64,000 nucleotides of DNA from Isoetes taiwanensis (Eukaryota; Streptophyta; Lycopodiopsida; Isoetales; Isoetaceae). A program made the position numbers and the translations under genes. The stretch spans positions 250,001 through 314,000 of the forward strand of contig JAJEKV010000287.1 of NCBI GenBank assembly GCA_021234155.1, read 5' to 3'. The notes beneath the pieces were generated by a model. The model made no database searches, was not told where the DNA came from, and was given only the letters and a program-made list of their open reading frames with translations. Shown here piece by piece: positions 11,770 to 24,429 of the stretch; position 1 is the stretch's first letter; each line of letters starts with the position of its first letter.

Positions 11770-12672
11770 GTAACTATTGTAGATTTCTTTCAAAAATCAC
11801 ACGGGACTGTCATCATTGGGAATTTTCTGTTTTAGGTATGAGGACTTATGCACTGGGATTAGGCCTTATGGTTTTTTTGCAGCCTCTTAAGGCTGCATTT
11901 CACTGCTTTAATTACCAAAGCCACAAAAATCTATAGTGTGGAATAACTTGGCCTAGTTGCAAAGGCTGGCATGGATTGCCATTAAAGTGCATCTTAATCA
12001 GCAGAAATGTACGATGCCCCGTTGGAGGGAGAATATCTGTGCTCGAAAAGCCACCTTATTTACAGAAGTTTTGCATAATCTCACTGATAAAGCATTTTGA
12101 ACACAAACGCAAAGATTTGGCTCAAAGAGCTCACCTTTCAGTCTGCTGCAATGTACATATGTAAAAATACAGGACCCTAGAAGAATTTCTGGCCAACTAT
12201 CTCAATGGATTGAATTGCTGCAAACTGATTGTTATTTGTTGGAGGGGGATTCCATGAAGGTAAATAACTGGTTTTCTCTCAAGATTGAGGCCTCCCATAT
12301 GAAGATGATTTTGGGTAAGTGGTTTAAGGCACTGTTGCATAGCTTGTAAGGAAGGGACTGCAATGAGACTTGGAAATGCTTTGTGTGCCTTTAAAGCTGC
12401 TGCTATTCTATTTTTTATAGCCAATAAAAATCCTCATATGGTCTAAAGGCTAATTGTTAAGTATTATTAAAATACTGGCAGGTGATAATACTAATGGGCA
12501 ATTGAGCCCCTTCCAACTACAACACAGGCAGAAATGATAGGATGGGTGGCTGCTATGGATTCTGCTATGCTATCTTGCCTACCAGCTCGGGAGCTTCAGG
12601 CTGCAGATCGTTCAGCAGTTAATTGTAAAGTTCTGCTTGCATATTTATACTCCTGGAATGTTCACTTTTCAG
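11770..12672. other. Intron-like or intergenic DNA between TIFY and BEACH fragments
   Basis: No domain is recognisable. Short open frames on both strands show no family motif. If the TIFY fragment were a live gene its later exons should lie here, and I do not see them. Confidence 0.35.
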
Positions 12673-13118
12673 ATTGTTGCAATACATGGAACCAGATATC
12701 TTTTACAGCACACAGCACTTGAGATATTTTTTGGGAGTTCAATACCTCCAGTATTTTTTAATTTTTCTTCTGCAAAGGTTGCCAAAGATGTCGCCATGAA
12801 GCTACTATCTTGCAGGAATGCAACACCAAATTACAGAAAGTCTATGGGAAGGGAAGGGGATAACCTGAACTTCGTTGGAAAGCGATTGAAATGGCTGAAC
12901 GGGCGAAGGATGCTTGGAGACGACGTGAAACTAGTAACTTCGAATACTTGATGGTTTTGAACACATTAGCAGGAAGATCCTACAATGACATAACGCAGTA
13001 TCCAGTCTTCCCATGGATTTTAGCTGATTATTCATCTGAAGTATTGGATCTGAAAAGCTGTACTTCATTCCGCGAGCTTTCTAAGCTTGTGGGGGCATTG
13101 AATTCCCAGAGATTCAAG
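12673..13118 (+). pseudogene. PH-BEACH domain fragment, frameshifted
   Basis: Following TTTTCAG, the frame reads RYLLQHTALEIFF and VFFNFSSAKVAKDVAMKLL, the end of the PH-like domain that precedes BEACH. A different frame then gives the start of the BEACH domain: [63 protein letters not shown]. It stops at a GT donor after 13118. BEACH proteins act in vesicle traffic and autophagy and are usually over 2000 residues; only about 145 residues remain. The join between the two parts, near 12880, needs a change of frame, and some residues expected between FVGKR and EMAE are missing, so this is a broken copy or a sequence error. It most resembles the plant BCHB/BCHC group, judged from memory of the family. 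Confidence 0.75.
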
Positions 13119-13427
13119 GTAAAATTTTCAAGCATTTAAAGGTGCTGCTAAGCATTGCAATAGTTACGAGCCCCCTAGCACTATGGTAATCCATACAGTA
13201 ATTCCAATAAGACGGCTTTATATGAGTGTATAAATTAGTCCATAACAAGTTAGAATATTTTACTTTGGAATCCTATAAATGCTATGCTAATGCTGAGGGG
13301 AAGGAAGACAAATTAGACCCTCCTAATGCAAGCCCTCATGAACTACAACCTCTCTCATTGGCCACTTTATTGTCCACTCATGCATATAACCACGATGTAT
13401 GGGTTGCAAATGGTGCATCTCACCATG
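13119..13427. other. Intergenic or intron-like DNA
   Basis: No supported gene. If the BEACH fragment had further exons they should start here; the following conserved blocks of the domain were not found in the next kilobase. Confidence 0.35.
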
Positions 13428-13592
13428 GTATTCTTTGTTGTGCATCTTAAGAAGAAACATCTTAATCATTTTTCTCATGCATTTCTTTGTTGTGCATCTT
13501 ATGAAGAAACATCTTAATCATTTTTCTCATGCATCTCACCATGGCATTCTTTGTTGTGCATATTTATGAAGAAACATCTTAATCATTTTCAT
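13428..13592. repeat. Imperfect tandem repeat, about 60-70 bp unit
   Basis: Three copies of a segment containing TTCTTTGTTGTGCAT, GAAGAAACATCTTAATCATT and CTCATGCATCTCACCATGG follow one another. The copies differ by short insertions. Confidence 0.75.
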
Positions 13593-14430
13593 GGATGTTA
13601 GCTCTTTTGCCTTGGTTTGTAAAAGGTGCAACCAAAATAGAATAGAATTCAGTAGAATAGATTAAGCTTGTTGCATTATTTGGTGTCCGACATTCTCTAT
13701 TCTAGAAAATGATGGTCTAAAAAGTAGGTAAATATGGACTAGCTTCTTTTCCTCCCACCAAGTCTCTTCAACTTCACTTAAATTTCTTCCACATGGCCTA
13801 GCTTTGGATGGAATTGTTATCATCGTTTTGACTCTTGCTTCATATCGCTACATTGATCTTGGAGCATCTCCGTTGAGCTTAAAATGTGTTATTAGAGTCC
13901 ACTACAAGAAAGTTCTAATGAACATAGAGATGGCCTTTGGTTTATATGGTTTTGTAGGTATAGCTTGAAAAAATGAAATATGAATTGAATTGATGGCTTG
14001 ATTCTTTTATCATCCACACCCAATACATTAAACTCATTTCTATATGGGATTATAATAAATAGAAAACCTCGCAAGATTTTTAAAAGAAAACTAGAAATTT
14101 GTATAGTTCAACGTGTCCTGCTCGGTATGTTTGTGCACATTGCTTGAGCAGAGCAAGCAGGCTAGATGTGTGTAAAAGAATATGCAGACAAGGTAGCTCT
14201 GTAGCTCTGGTAGTTGTAAATGTTGGGCAATTTTGATGGCTATGGCATTCATCTTTTAGATCTCCTAGTTGATGACAACTTATAGATTATAAAGTGACAC
14301 CATACATATCTTTGCGGGTTCTAATAAGGTTTGGGTGGATCACGTAACCTCCTTCAATCCAAAACTTGGACTGGTATCAGTATTGCAAGGTTGAACAGAT
14401 GGTACCATATCAAATTGCCATCTTAGCATA
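13593..14430. other. Intergenic DNA, nothing recognised
   Basis: AT-rich sequence without supported genes, repeats or RNA genes. Confidence 0.35.
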
Positions 14431-14530
14431 AGGAGATGCAATGGCGGAGAGCAAAGCGCAAGAAGCGCCCTTAAAATTTTTGAGATGCAATGGCGGAGAC
14501 CAAGGCGCAAGAAGCGCCCTTAAAAAAATT
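14431..14530. repeat. About 48-bp tandem duplication
   Basis: Two copies of a unit containing GAGATGCAATGGCGGAGA and CGCAAGAAGCGCCCTTAAAA lie head to tail. They sit directly before the inverted GGAAACCCTTCC array. Confidence 0.8.
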
Positions 14531-14547
14531 TTGATGAAACGTGGAAA

Positions 14548-14835
14548 CCCTTCCTATTTTCCCCCATTTGTGGAAACCCTTCCTATTTTCCCATGGGTTT
14601 GGAAAATAGGAAGGGTTTCCATTTGAATTAAAATTTAAATTCTTGAGTGTCGTGCATATTTATGAGCGTGCATGAGCGTGCACCATTAATGGCGGCGTGC
14701 GCCTTGAAAAAAAAAATGAAAACCCTTCCCATTTTCAGAGGAAACCCTTCCGATTTTCAAATTGGAAACCCTTCCAATTTTCCATGGAAAATAGGAAGGG
14801 TTTCCATGGAAAATTGGAAGGGTTTCCATGGGAGC
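14548..14835. repeat. GGAAACCCTTCC repeat cluster with inverted arms
   Basis: The core GGAAACCCTTCC or its reverse complement GGAAGGGTTTCC occurs about eight times, each followed by an AATTTTCC- or TATTTTCC-like string. Opposed copies form perfect or near-perfect hairpins: 14572-14593 against 14601-14622 (about 21-bp stem), and the forward copies around 14700-14785 against the inverted copies at 14786-14832. It could be the remains of a foldback or MITE-like element. No target duplication was identified. Confidence 0.8.
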
Positions 14836-15634
14836 CCAACCCAAATAGGGAGTACTTAGAACCATCGTGCCAAAAAGTCTCAAAATTCAGCAAGGTGGTA
14901 TGACGAGAAACTACTAAATTAAATTAAATTAAATTTACATGTCACATAGTTTCTAGACGTTCGGGAAATTCCCCGGAACCATTACAACCTACCACGCAAA
15001 ATCGAAAAAAAGCGGGTAAACAAAAAGTTAACCGGTTCTCTCCCTGAATAAGACTACGGCTTTTTAGGAAAAAGGACGGTCTAGAAAAAAAGAGGGGGAA
15101 ATTTTACCATGAGTTATTATGTTTGTCGGATATTCCATGAATACCCATTTTCGAAATTTTCCCTTCTTCTTTAGGTTTAGGGTAGGCGGCAGCGTTTACC
15201 GGAGAGAGGCTGGAGAGCAGCAGAGTTCCTCCAAGGCCAGAGAGGAGCAGAGTTTTGCTACTGGGTTTGAACTCGTGGATGTCCCCAAGGCATTTGCCCA
15301 TTGCATCTTCATAGCTTCTTTTCTTGCAGCAACACGGAGCATCACTATAGTAAGTTTGGTGTGAGCATCGCTATAGTAAGTTTCTTACTAGTGAATGGAC
15401 GCTCTTAATAAATGTTGGCATGATCCATTTTGTCTCAATAGCAAATATAAGCTTCCACTTCATATTTTTTCTTTCTATTCCAGCTTATGCAGCTCCAGCA
15501 AAGAAGCCCACCATGCCCATACTAAGGTAAGTTGTTATGCTGGGTTTTTTCTCTTTGTTATTGCTTAAAATTTTTGTTCTTATGTTTTTTTCTACTTCCT
15601 TACTTAGTTGTTATTAATGAAAGAAGAACATGGC
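14836..15634. other. Intergenic DNA before the first LTR
   Basis: It contains a short (TTAAA)n run near 14920 and possible exon-like pieces (a 43-nt segment 15484-15526 between CAG and GTAAGT). No protein family is recognisable, so I do not call a gene. Confidence 0.35.
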
Positions 15635-17039
15635 TGTGACGTTCCAGCACAGTATACGGTCCCAGGATGTATACTGTACTGCCTCGTCACGCGTACACGC
15701 CATCCCGATTGACGTGTACGCCGACGTGTAGCCAAGCAGGTGGCACCCTAGGGGGCAATGTGCAAGGTGTGTACATTTATTTATGTGCACATTCATTCAT
15801 GTGCACATTTACCCATGTGTACACATTTAGCCATGTGTACACATTTACCCATGTGGACATTTTATGCCACCTAGTTAATAAAGGCAAGTGGGCCACACCC
15901 ATTTATCCCACATGCTTAAAGGGATAATGGGAAACCCTAGCCCTAACCCGTAGTCTATAAAGGTATAGAAAACCTAACTTTCCATTTTCGTCCATAGCTT
16001 TCTAGGGCTCTGTTTTGCTTGCTCCAAGAGCCAAACTCGCCTCCCAGACTCTGTCTGAGCAGTCTAGCTCATCAGTTTCCCTTTCTAGCTTCGTCTTCTA
16101 GCAGTTCAACAGCATGGTCGAGCTCAGAGCAGGAGGAGCAAGCCAGGGATCAGGTATTTTGTCAATTCAATAGTCTAAACCGCATCCCAGATATAGAATA
16201 AGTAGGTTTAGCCTATTGATTTGCCCATAGCAGCCATCTAGCTCTCTAGATATCGAGCCTTAACTAAAGAACCTAACTCTGTGATTTAGATTAAATCTTG
16301 TTCTTTAGTTCTTCTGTGATATGTATGTGATGATGATCTCTGTGGACTCATTGTATTGGGAAGGGGGGTAGAGACCCTAAAACCTGGTAGTTGATGCTCC
16401 TAGATAGCCCTCTTTAATGCACTATTAAATTCGGCCTGTGTACAAGAACCAAACCTGGTTGTGGGTGAAGGGGCCAGACTGGCTTACAAGGAGGTTCATG
16501 TCCTGACTCATGTTTATGTCCCTCTGGTAGTAAAGCCTATCGGGGACTATTGTAGACTTGACCTAATGCTCTGCCACTGCGTGAGGGCTTTGCATGGGTT
16601 CGACACTCTTGGGGTGGTGGACACCTTCCATGGAGTTCAGTCGAGTACGGGCAGTGGCCCTCTAGTCACCTTGAGTCAGCATGCCAACCTCTGGTGGGAG
16701 CAATCCCTACTTGCCCCATCGGAACTGGGGAGATGAAACCCAGGAATAGCCCCCTTGGCTATGCATCCGGCAGGCTACAGTCAGGTCCCAACACTTTTCA
16801 ACCTACTCTGCAAAGTGTGCACAGGAGGGGCGGATGGAGTGGACTATCCCAAGTCATGTTCTATTGCCAGCCAAATCCATTGCCATGAATTCTGTCTGCA
16901 ATGACTTCTGGAGGCCCAAGCCGTCAGTCATCCCTCTCGAGTCTGAGCCTTGGGTAGGAACTCCTATGTGATGTGCTGATCTTTGTCTATGCAGATATGT
17001 GGTGAGCCATCCTTCGTAATGGACATGTGATGTTGATGT
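15635..17039 (+). mobile_element. LTR of the histone-carrying gypsy family, plus strand, interrupted
   Basis: It begins TGTGACGTTCC and is colinear with the LTR at 34152-35640: tRNA-like GC-rich start, CCCTAGGGGGCAA, a TATA box (CTATAAAGG at 15954), 'gggaaggggggtagagacc', and the block ending 'gcagatatgtggtgagccatcc'. It stops at 17039, where a minus-strand LTR of the same family is joined. The last about 180 bp expected are missing, so this LTR was split by the insertion. The upstream flank is not retroelement internal DNA, so 15635 is a true outer border. It may be the 5' LTR of the gag-pol copy at 29-34 kb, but the connection is not visible. Confidence 0.85.
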
Positions 17040-18018
17040 TGTGACGTCCCCTACTCGTATACGGTGCCCGCACCGTATACAAACAGGAGTTCATCCCCCA
17101 TACCAGCTCCATACTGATACATGGCCCTCCACGTATCACTGCAACCTTGATGAGTTCCAGTGGGAAGAATGAAGGGGTCATTTACCCTGTCTTCCTCAGG
17201 GCTTACCTAGCTGCGGAAGCTTCCTCAACATCACATAACCATCTCGAAGGATGGCTCATCACATATCTGCATCGACAAAGATCAGTACATCACATGGGGA
17301 ATCCTACCCAAGGCTCAGACTCAAGGGAATGACTGACGACTTGGGTCTAGCTAGGAGCAGAAACTACTAAGCTGTAGGTCTCTACCCCCCTTCCCAATAC
17401 AATGAGTCCACAGAATTCATCCATCCATCACATCATCATAGAACTAAAGAATACGAACTAATCTATATCATAGAGTTAGGTTCTTTAGTTAGGGTCAGTC
17501 TGGGGATCTGCTTGGCTACTACGGGCAATTTAATAGGCTAAACCTATTGGTTCGATGGCTGGAATACGGTTTAGGCTATTAAATCGACTAAATACCTGAT
17601 CCCTGGTTCACTCCTCTTGATCCGAATGCGTCCATGTCGCTGTTCTGCTTGGGGATGCAGTCGGAAGGAGAATCTGACGAGCTAGGGCGCACGGGCAGAT
17701 CTTGGGAGTTGGAATTGACTCCTCAGGCGCGTGAACTGGAGCTCGGAAGGTTTGTGAACGAAAGGGGAAGAATTAGGGTTTGGTTACCTTATATAGGCTA
17801 TCAGTTAGGTTTAGGGTTTCTATGACCCTTGGTCTGCCTTTAATGGGTTAAAGGTCTAAAGTGCGCACATTGCTAAGTGTGCGCACCCTTGCAAGTTGCC
17901 CCCTAGGGCACCCTTGCTTGGTTACACGTCGGCGTACACATCGATTGGAATGGCGTGTACGCGTGACGGTGCAGTACGGTATACGTCTTGAGACTGTATA
18001 TCGTACTGGAACGTCACA
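17040..18018 (-). mobile_element. LTR of the same family, minus strand, internally deleted
   Basis: Reading the minus strand, the LTR starts TGTGACGTTCCAGTACGATA at 18018 and ends GGGGACGTCACA at 17040. It is only 979 bp because about 500 bp between 'agcttagtag' and 'gtctgagccttgggtagg' are missing. A TATATAAGG box lies at about 17790-17800. The adjacent purine tract (AAGGTGGGAAGAA on the minus strand, 18019-18031) shows this is the 3' LTR of a minus-strand element whose internal region runs upward from 18019. Confidence 0.85.
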
Positions 18019-18274
18019 TTCTTCCCACCTTAAAATGATGCTGTCTGCAGCATCGTGGGTCTCCCCGCCTTGGGATCTTCTTAACCTGCAATCAACTTGA
18101 TGCATACAATTTATTACTATTATACTTACACCATTATTAGAATTACTCTAAGGTAATGTTTAAGACATTACTGTACTATTTCATTATCCACTTAACTTAT
18201 CACTTCATAACTTAATCAACGCAAGGTAATTACTAACCTTACTTAATACAACATTTAAGTTTATCAAAGTTTAT

Positions 18275-21256
18275 CCCATCGATCCGGGACATCGGATCGC
18301 CATTCTAGAATGGGACGAGCATGCATGGGCGGCGCATGCCCATTCTGGTTGGGAGTTCGCTATTTTAGGCGCGTTTTTGCTTCGACTTCTCATCGGCGCT
18401 TCCTCTTCTCTCTCAGCAGTACCTTATTGTCTTTGAACCCACCCTCCCCCCCTTCTTTGTTATTGTCTTTTTATCACGTGGCACGCGCGTAATCAGCCCC
18501 TCCACTCTGGGAGGTTTGTTTTGTTTTGTTGTTTTGTTGGTGATGTGCAGGTACAGGTTAGCGAGCGGCATCTGTTTCGACTTTTCCATTCGTGGGTTTT
18601 GGGAGCGATTTTTATGCCTTCCGTTTGTCCAAGCCCCTTGCCGAAGGCTTATCACTAGGGTTTTTCCTCGAAAACCCGAAAGGGCGGGGTTTTTTAATCC
18701 CGGTGATACACAAGGCCACCAAAATTGAATCAGTATGACTTTTTTGTAATGATTTTTTAGTGAAAACCAGATTTTAAAATCAGTATCGGTTTGTGGGCCA
18801 AAAAGTTTACAAACCATGTCTGGTTCCACATTATGATTCATCAATACAATTCCATGACATGATAAATAAGCACTATTTTTTGATATGGTACTAGAACATG
18901 ATTGTTGTAGTTAGTCTTTATAACAACTTAAAATATACAGTCTGTATTAACGCTTAATAGGTATGATATTTGATCACATCTATCTTTCTTGGTACGTAGA
19001 TATGGTAATCTTAAGTGCCTATATTATGATGATTGATGGTGATTAATTGTAACACCACCATGTGATAAACGTAAATGGTTTAGATTTGCTACTATGTAAT
19101 ACCAAATAGTTAAACCAATACATTTAACAACCTGGTCTCATTTACAAGATATTTGATAGTGCTTTATGTGTCAAGTTTAGTGATGCTGCAATAAGGGATT
19201 TTGAGACTGCAATAGAAATGTGAACATATGGGATTTGAACCCACATTTTTACCATGTGTTTTATAATAATCAGATCACACAAAGTTAGATTGAGCAATTC
19301 AGAAGCCAAATTGCTACAAAAAGGAAGAAGCATTACCTAACATTATTAGATATTATTAGATCCGTAATAAACATAGAGTTCATAATTAAGACAAACTCAT
19401 AACTTCCATTTTAAAAATAATGCTTCAATGCTCCTAACTATGAAGTTCTCATGCATTCATGAACAGACTCCTCCATTTGCTCAACATCATGCACATCAAT
19501 TAACTATAGGACTGGAAAAAACCAAATACAATTAAGAGCAAATTTAAGTTTCTGCCTGCAGATATATCTTGGAAGCTTGACGTAATTTAAACTTGTTTTA
19601 CTGTTCAGTCTGGACTCAACCTTTGCATGCCCTTTCTCATTATGTAAGAAATAAAGCTCTAAGACGGTCTTGAATAAAACATATCAACTGTATTTGCAAC
19701 TCAAGAGTACTACCATACCTAAAGTGCGAGGTCACATGGTCCAAGTACAAGGAACGCTTGATGTGTAAAAGGTTTCTGTGTATGCATTCCCTTTTCCATC
19801 ATTCTGGCAACATTAGCCAAACAATATTTAAAACAACAAATTAGACGAAGCAAAAACAGCATAAGTTGGAACACTGCCAGTTCGATGCAAGAACATGATC
19901 AAATGATGAGAACTTTACCATATATTTTGGTAAACACCGTTTGCTGTGATATCATTTCAGTCATGATATCATTCCAACCCCTGTGCAGGTCTAACACCAT
20001 AATAATCTCAGTTTGCTAGGCCACCGACTTAACACTTTCCCTGTATTGCCTCCTAACCTTCTCCTGAAAACACCTTCTTCCCATTCCATTACTTTACTAT
20101 TATTACTCTGCAAAGTTTCGAGCTCCACTACCTGAACAAACAAAACTAAGAGTTAGAAAGAGGACAAGAGTTCAAAAAAACAATAATATCTTAACCCCAA
20201 CATGAACCAGAACTCGAACTTGAATCTATGTCAGAGTCTTCAGTTTCATTTCTTTGTTCCCATTTTGCTGCAAAAATGATGCATACTGGCGAAGTAGATC
20301 CAAAATTGTGCCTTTCTTCTGAATCTAAAGCTTTCGAATTGACGATGTAAGCAGCAAGAGGAGGCTTTGAAGGCAAGTGGGAAAAAGAAAGAGAAGATAA
20401 CTCTGAGGTGAGGGTTATAAAGAAACACAGGAAACAAGATGAATGCAGTAAAACAAAAACTGACGAAATGTAAAGAGCAATGAAATGTAAAAAGCAGCTT
20501 ACTTGTCAAACTAGATCTGCATCTGCTTGAATAATGGAGTAGAAGAAGCTTGATAAGCTCAACGAACCCCTGTATGTGTGCTCCAGTAGCGACGTGGAGA
20601 GAACTAGCTGCCGCAAAGAGAACTAGTTGTCGCATGCATTAGGGTTAGGGCTGAATTCACATACATATTGTGAATATAAACAAAATCGTATTGTTGCCAC
20701 TAAATTCACTGTAGCAACTATTGTCTAGATTATCCTTTTTGGGTCGCCCGGCATACCCTAGGAAATATCTGCAGAATAAGCAGTGGAGATATCGAGACAA
20801 CTGTAATGGAAGGATGAGATAAAATCCAAAATCAAAGATTCTAAATCTCCGCTTACTTTCTATATTGAGTTTTAGTCGAATATTCCTTGAAGAGTAGATT
20901 ACATGACTTGCATGTTCAAATTACATGGATATCCTTTGAAGGATCCCAAAAAATGACAGAAGAGGCAAAATTTGAGTGTCATTTATTAATGGCATCTCTA
21001 GGCATATTACCTCTAACATCGATTCATATAATGCAGTTATACATATAAGCTTTCGGCAGGTACACTAGCCCAATCTCTATTAGCATTGTATTTTATTGGG
21101 GTCTAAATGATATAATTGGATTTTCCCTTTATTTTTTATGGGTAGTTCGCATGTGTGCGGCTACCCACTATCCACCATTGTAGAAAATCTGCTGAGATGA
21201 ATGAGAAGCAAGTCTAAGTGGGCGGTTTGTTGGTCTCATGCGAGTCCCATTCTAGA
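18275..21256. mobile_element. Inserted element of unknown type with 12-bp flanking repeat
   Basis: The related plus-strand copy (about 43290-43312) is uninterrupted at this point, so this 2982-bp block is an insertion. It is flanked by the 12-bp direct repeat ATCAAAGTTTAT (18263-18274 and 21257-21268). Near the left end (18302-18323) and at the right end (21236-21256) lie inverted sequences with the core TCTAGAATGGGAC then a GCATG. A duplication of this size with inverted ends could fit a Mutator-like element, but I see no transposase. A minus-strand frame at 20191-20376 ending in a serine-rich tail may be a captured gene piece; its family is not recognised. Confidence 0.55.
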
Positions 21257-24200
21257 ATCAAAGTTTATCAATTTCATACAAAATTTACACTTCCAAGGTA
21301 CTCTTCATGCCTTGCAACACGTTATAACAAAATTCGTGTTGCACTTGAAATCCTGCATTAATTTTACGATATCTATAATTACATATTTACTAGCTTACAC
21401 AAGATTTAAGCAATTAGTTTCAATGGTAGAAATCACAACTACTCTAGAACTATCTATACAAGTGCTCGTGATGCGACTCCCCGCCGGTTCTTCGTTCTCA
21501 TTGGCCTCCTGGATTCACACCACGCTAGAATATTAATGTAAAGTTGGTTATAAGGGAATCACCCCATCTATCTACATGAATGCATGACTAATCTCCCGGC
21601 GTAGGAAGAGGATGCTTCTTCCATCGTGGTCGTGGAGACAGCGCCCTATAATGCCTATATGACGCTCATGCCTACACCTTTAGTTGCCTGAGACGTGGAG
21701 GATAGGGTCCTTCCCGTATTTGGGCGTGAAGGATAGGGTCCTCTCCGTAGGCATTGACTAGAGGTGCTTTCCTATCAATGCATTCCTGAATGACCTCTTA
21801 TCTCTCGAGGTTGTCTACTTCCATGGGACGGAAGTAGACTTTTTAATCTACCTTCCACTCATCCAAGCGGAACCGCGGTCATGCCTGCATTGACATTACA
21901 CCACGTCCTAGAGATCACCGTAGTAGTCCCATCATCGGTAATTACGCATGCAACCCATACCTGGCATAGGTTGCATGAGTAGATTAATCTTAACTACACA
22001 TGAAATTAATCTAAACACAAATCGATATGCCTGAGCCGATTTTTGTTGGCTATGCATGTGATTAACATAATTACCCTAAGGTAATATTTATGAATTAACA
22101 TTATCATAGTATCGGATACATTACTTCCGATAGTACAATTATATTTACTCTAAGCTTTGCAATATTTAACGACTTTTAGATCGCGATTATTTAAACAATA
22201 ACCCTGATTTAGACCTATTGTTACATAGACAAGGTTTTAATTATCATACACAAGAATTATATGTGCTTCTTATTCTCTTCCTTGGGTCCTGCATTACCCT
22301 TGGAAGTATATCCCTAAGATGCACTTAAGTATATCTGAATTCTATTTTCTATTTATATTTATAAGGACCCCGAGGTCATATAGCTATCCTTGGAAGGAAT
22401 TGCATCCTTGCAAAGGATTAATTAACATGCTACCTCACATTACCGTTGTTATTTAACTTATTTCCCTATGATACATATACGTACAGCAAATTCTATGCAG
22501 TTATTAGAATCTATATTTAACTTATCAATAAGACACATTAAAGCTTATTATACATGGGCACACCTTACCTAAGGCTAGGACGCATCCACCCATTGAGCCG
22601 GCGTGGAGTAATTTGGAGATGACTTGGTCGTTGCATTGCTCCCATAGTTTTGCTCCACTTCATTGGTGTAGTTAGCTATCACTCAGTCTTGCACGTTGAA
22701 GGCCTCCTGTTCATTCGCTTCGGCCATTGCCGGAGTGAACTCTATTCTACGGGTCGGTCAATTCGATGCAAGTACGTTCAATCATAAGATTGAGCCCTCC
22801 CACTTTCTTCGAAAGGAAAATGGTCATGCACCCCTTCAATGACGTTGTACACAACGTCATATCTATTCTCTCCCCTTAAGAGGTTATACGCTTCTTACTT
22901 AGCGCATTAATTTACTAGCCTTAGCTAGTATATATACCCATCTAAGATGGATGCACATATTATGTTGTCATTTATTTCAATATAGTTATGGGTTACCTAC
23001 TTAGTTAGAACGATTCTAAACCACAAGGTTTTATCATCATGACAATTCCTTTTGTCTCAAAAGACTATTTGATTACTATAATTCTTATTTTAGATGTACC
23101 TTGCATGTACTATTCTTTTATATTCTAGAGATTCCCCCTTTCTTAGTTATTTAACTCTTGAATATTCCTACCAATCGAATTGATGCCATCATAACAAGTT
23201 GGCCGGACTTGTTAGATTGCTTCTTTTCTTTCGGTTGGATTATTCTTTTGGAGGTACTAGATTTATACATGGTCAACAATTATCCTAGTAATGATTCCTT
23301 CTTAGCGAGGTGATCAATCTCACCAAGTGGTTTCAATATGTTGGATGTCTGTTAACGATCGTGTATAATTTTAGTTACTCCTATGCATTTCCTTCCCAAT
23401 ACTTGACGCTTAGCTCAATATTGGGGCAATCCTTTCGGCGAGAATATCTAAAAATGCCTTCTAATCCCAATGTGGATGTTACCATCCCTACATTTAACCT
23501 ACTAGGCCCCATGGCCTTAGATCCTTGAGCTTGCTAGAAGCTCATCCACTCGTTGCCTGCTTGAAGCAGCAAGGTAACGTTCTCTGAGTTGCTCGATACT
23601 TCAGTCTCCTTGACGGTGGCTTCTCTTTGATGTAGATGTTGACTTTGTTCGTTAGAAGCCTCTCATTGCTGGTGGCTTTGATGGTGTAGTTGGTCACTTG
23701 AAATCTTCCATGCCGCTTTTCAAAAGCCTGAAGGTGGCGCCGTTGAAAGAGATCTTTCATCTTGAACTCTTTGTCTTGGCAGCTAAAGGACGACTCTGTA
23801 TCCGATATTGTTTCTTCGACTCCATCGACGTCTCATACGTCAAGTCCTCTTGTCGTTATCGAGTTGCCCGAAGAGTGTTGACGATATTGATTGCTTCACC
23901 CCTGCAAATTGCCTGACATCTCTTCCTTTGATCTGTTACGCTATGGGAGGGAAGGAATAACAAGGGGCATAACTTACATAATTACAATTACTACTAGAGC
24001 TATTAGGTCCCCCTTGTGCCTCCCTTCGAGTTGCACGCCTACTCCTTGGCAATGTCATCGGTGTTCCTCCCGGTGCAATGGTGTTGACGATCTATATCAT
24101 CCTATTTGTACGTCAGCTCGTACTCCAGGGTAGCTTGTTGATATACTTGGGCCCTCCGATGTTTGTCAGCTATGGCACAACATGCTTTGCATCACATTCT

Positions 24201-24429
24201 AACTAAAGGTGTGCTGGTCGTTGATGCTTCGACATTTGGCCTCGCTTCCTCGATCCCGTTTCTCGGCGGTAATTGTTCCCCTTCATGATACTTGAAGCTA
24301 TTTGGAGGCGTCTCTTGAGGCTTTGGCGCTTCCTTTGGCTATACTCCTACGGAGTTGTTCTCTTCGCAGCTTGTTCTTTGAATCGTCCATCCTTGGGTTC
24401 ACCAAGTTGCATGCAAGTCCGCGTGCAAG

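Noticed and set aside
13226-13450. Copia protease (VWVANGASHHG)
   Set aside because: The string resembles the D-S-G-A-S-H-H motif, but the aspartate is replaced and no flanking copia sequence was found.
15484-15526. Small exon between CAG and GTAAGT
   Set aside because: Good splice-like borders, but the 14 codons match no family and no neighbouring exon is convincing.
19215-19260. tRNA gene (GGATTTGAACCCAC)
   Set aside because: Only a T-arm-like string on the minus strand; no acceptor, D arm or anticodon arm could be folded around it.
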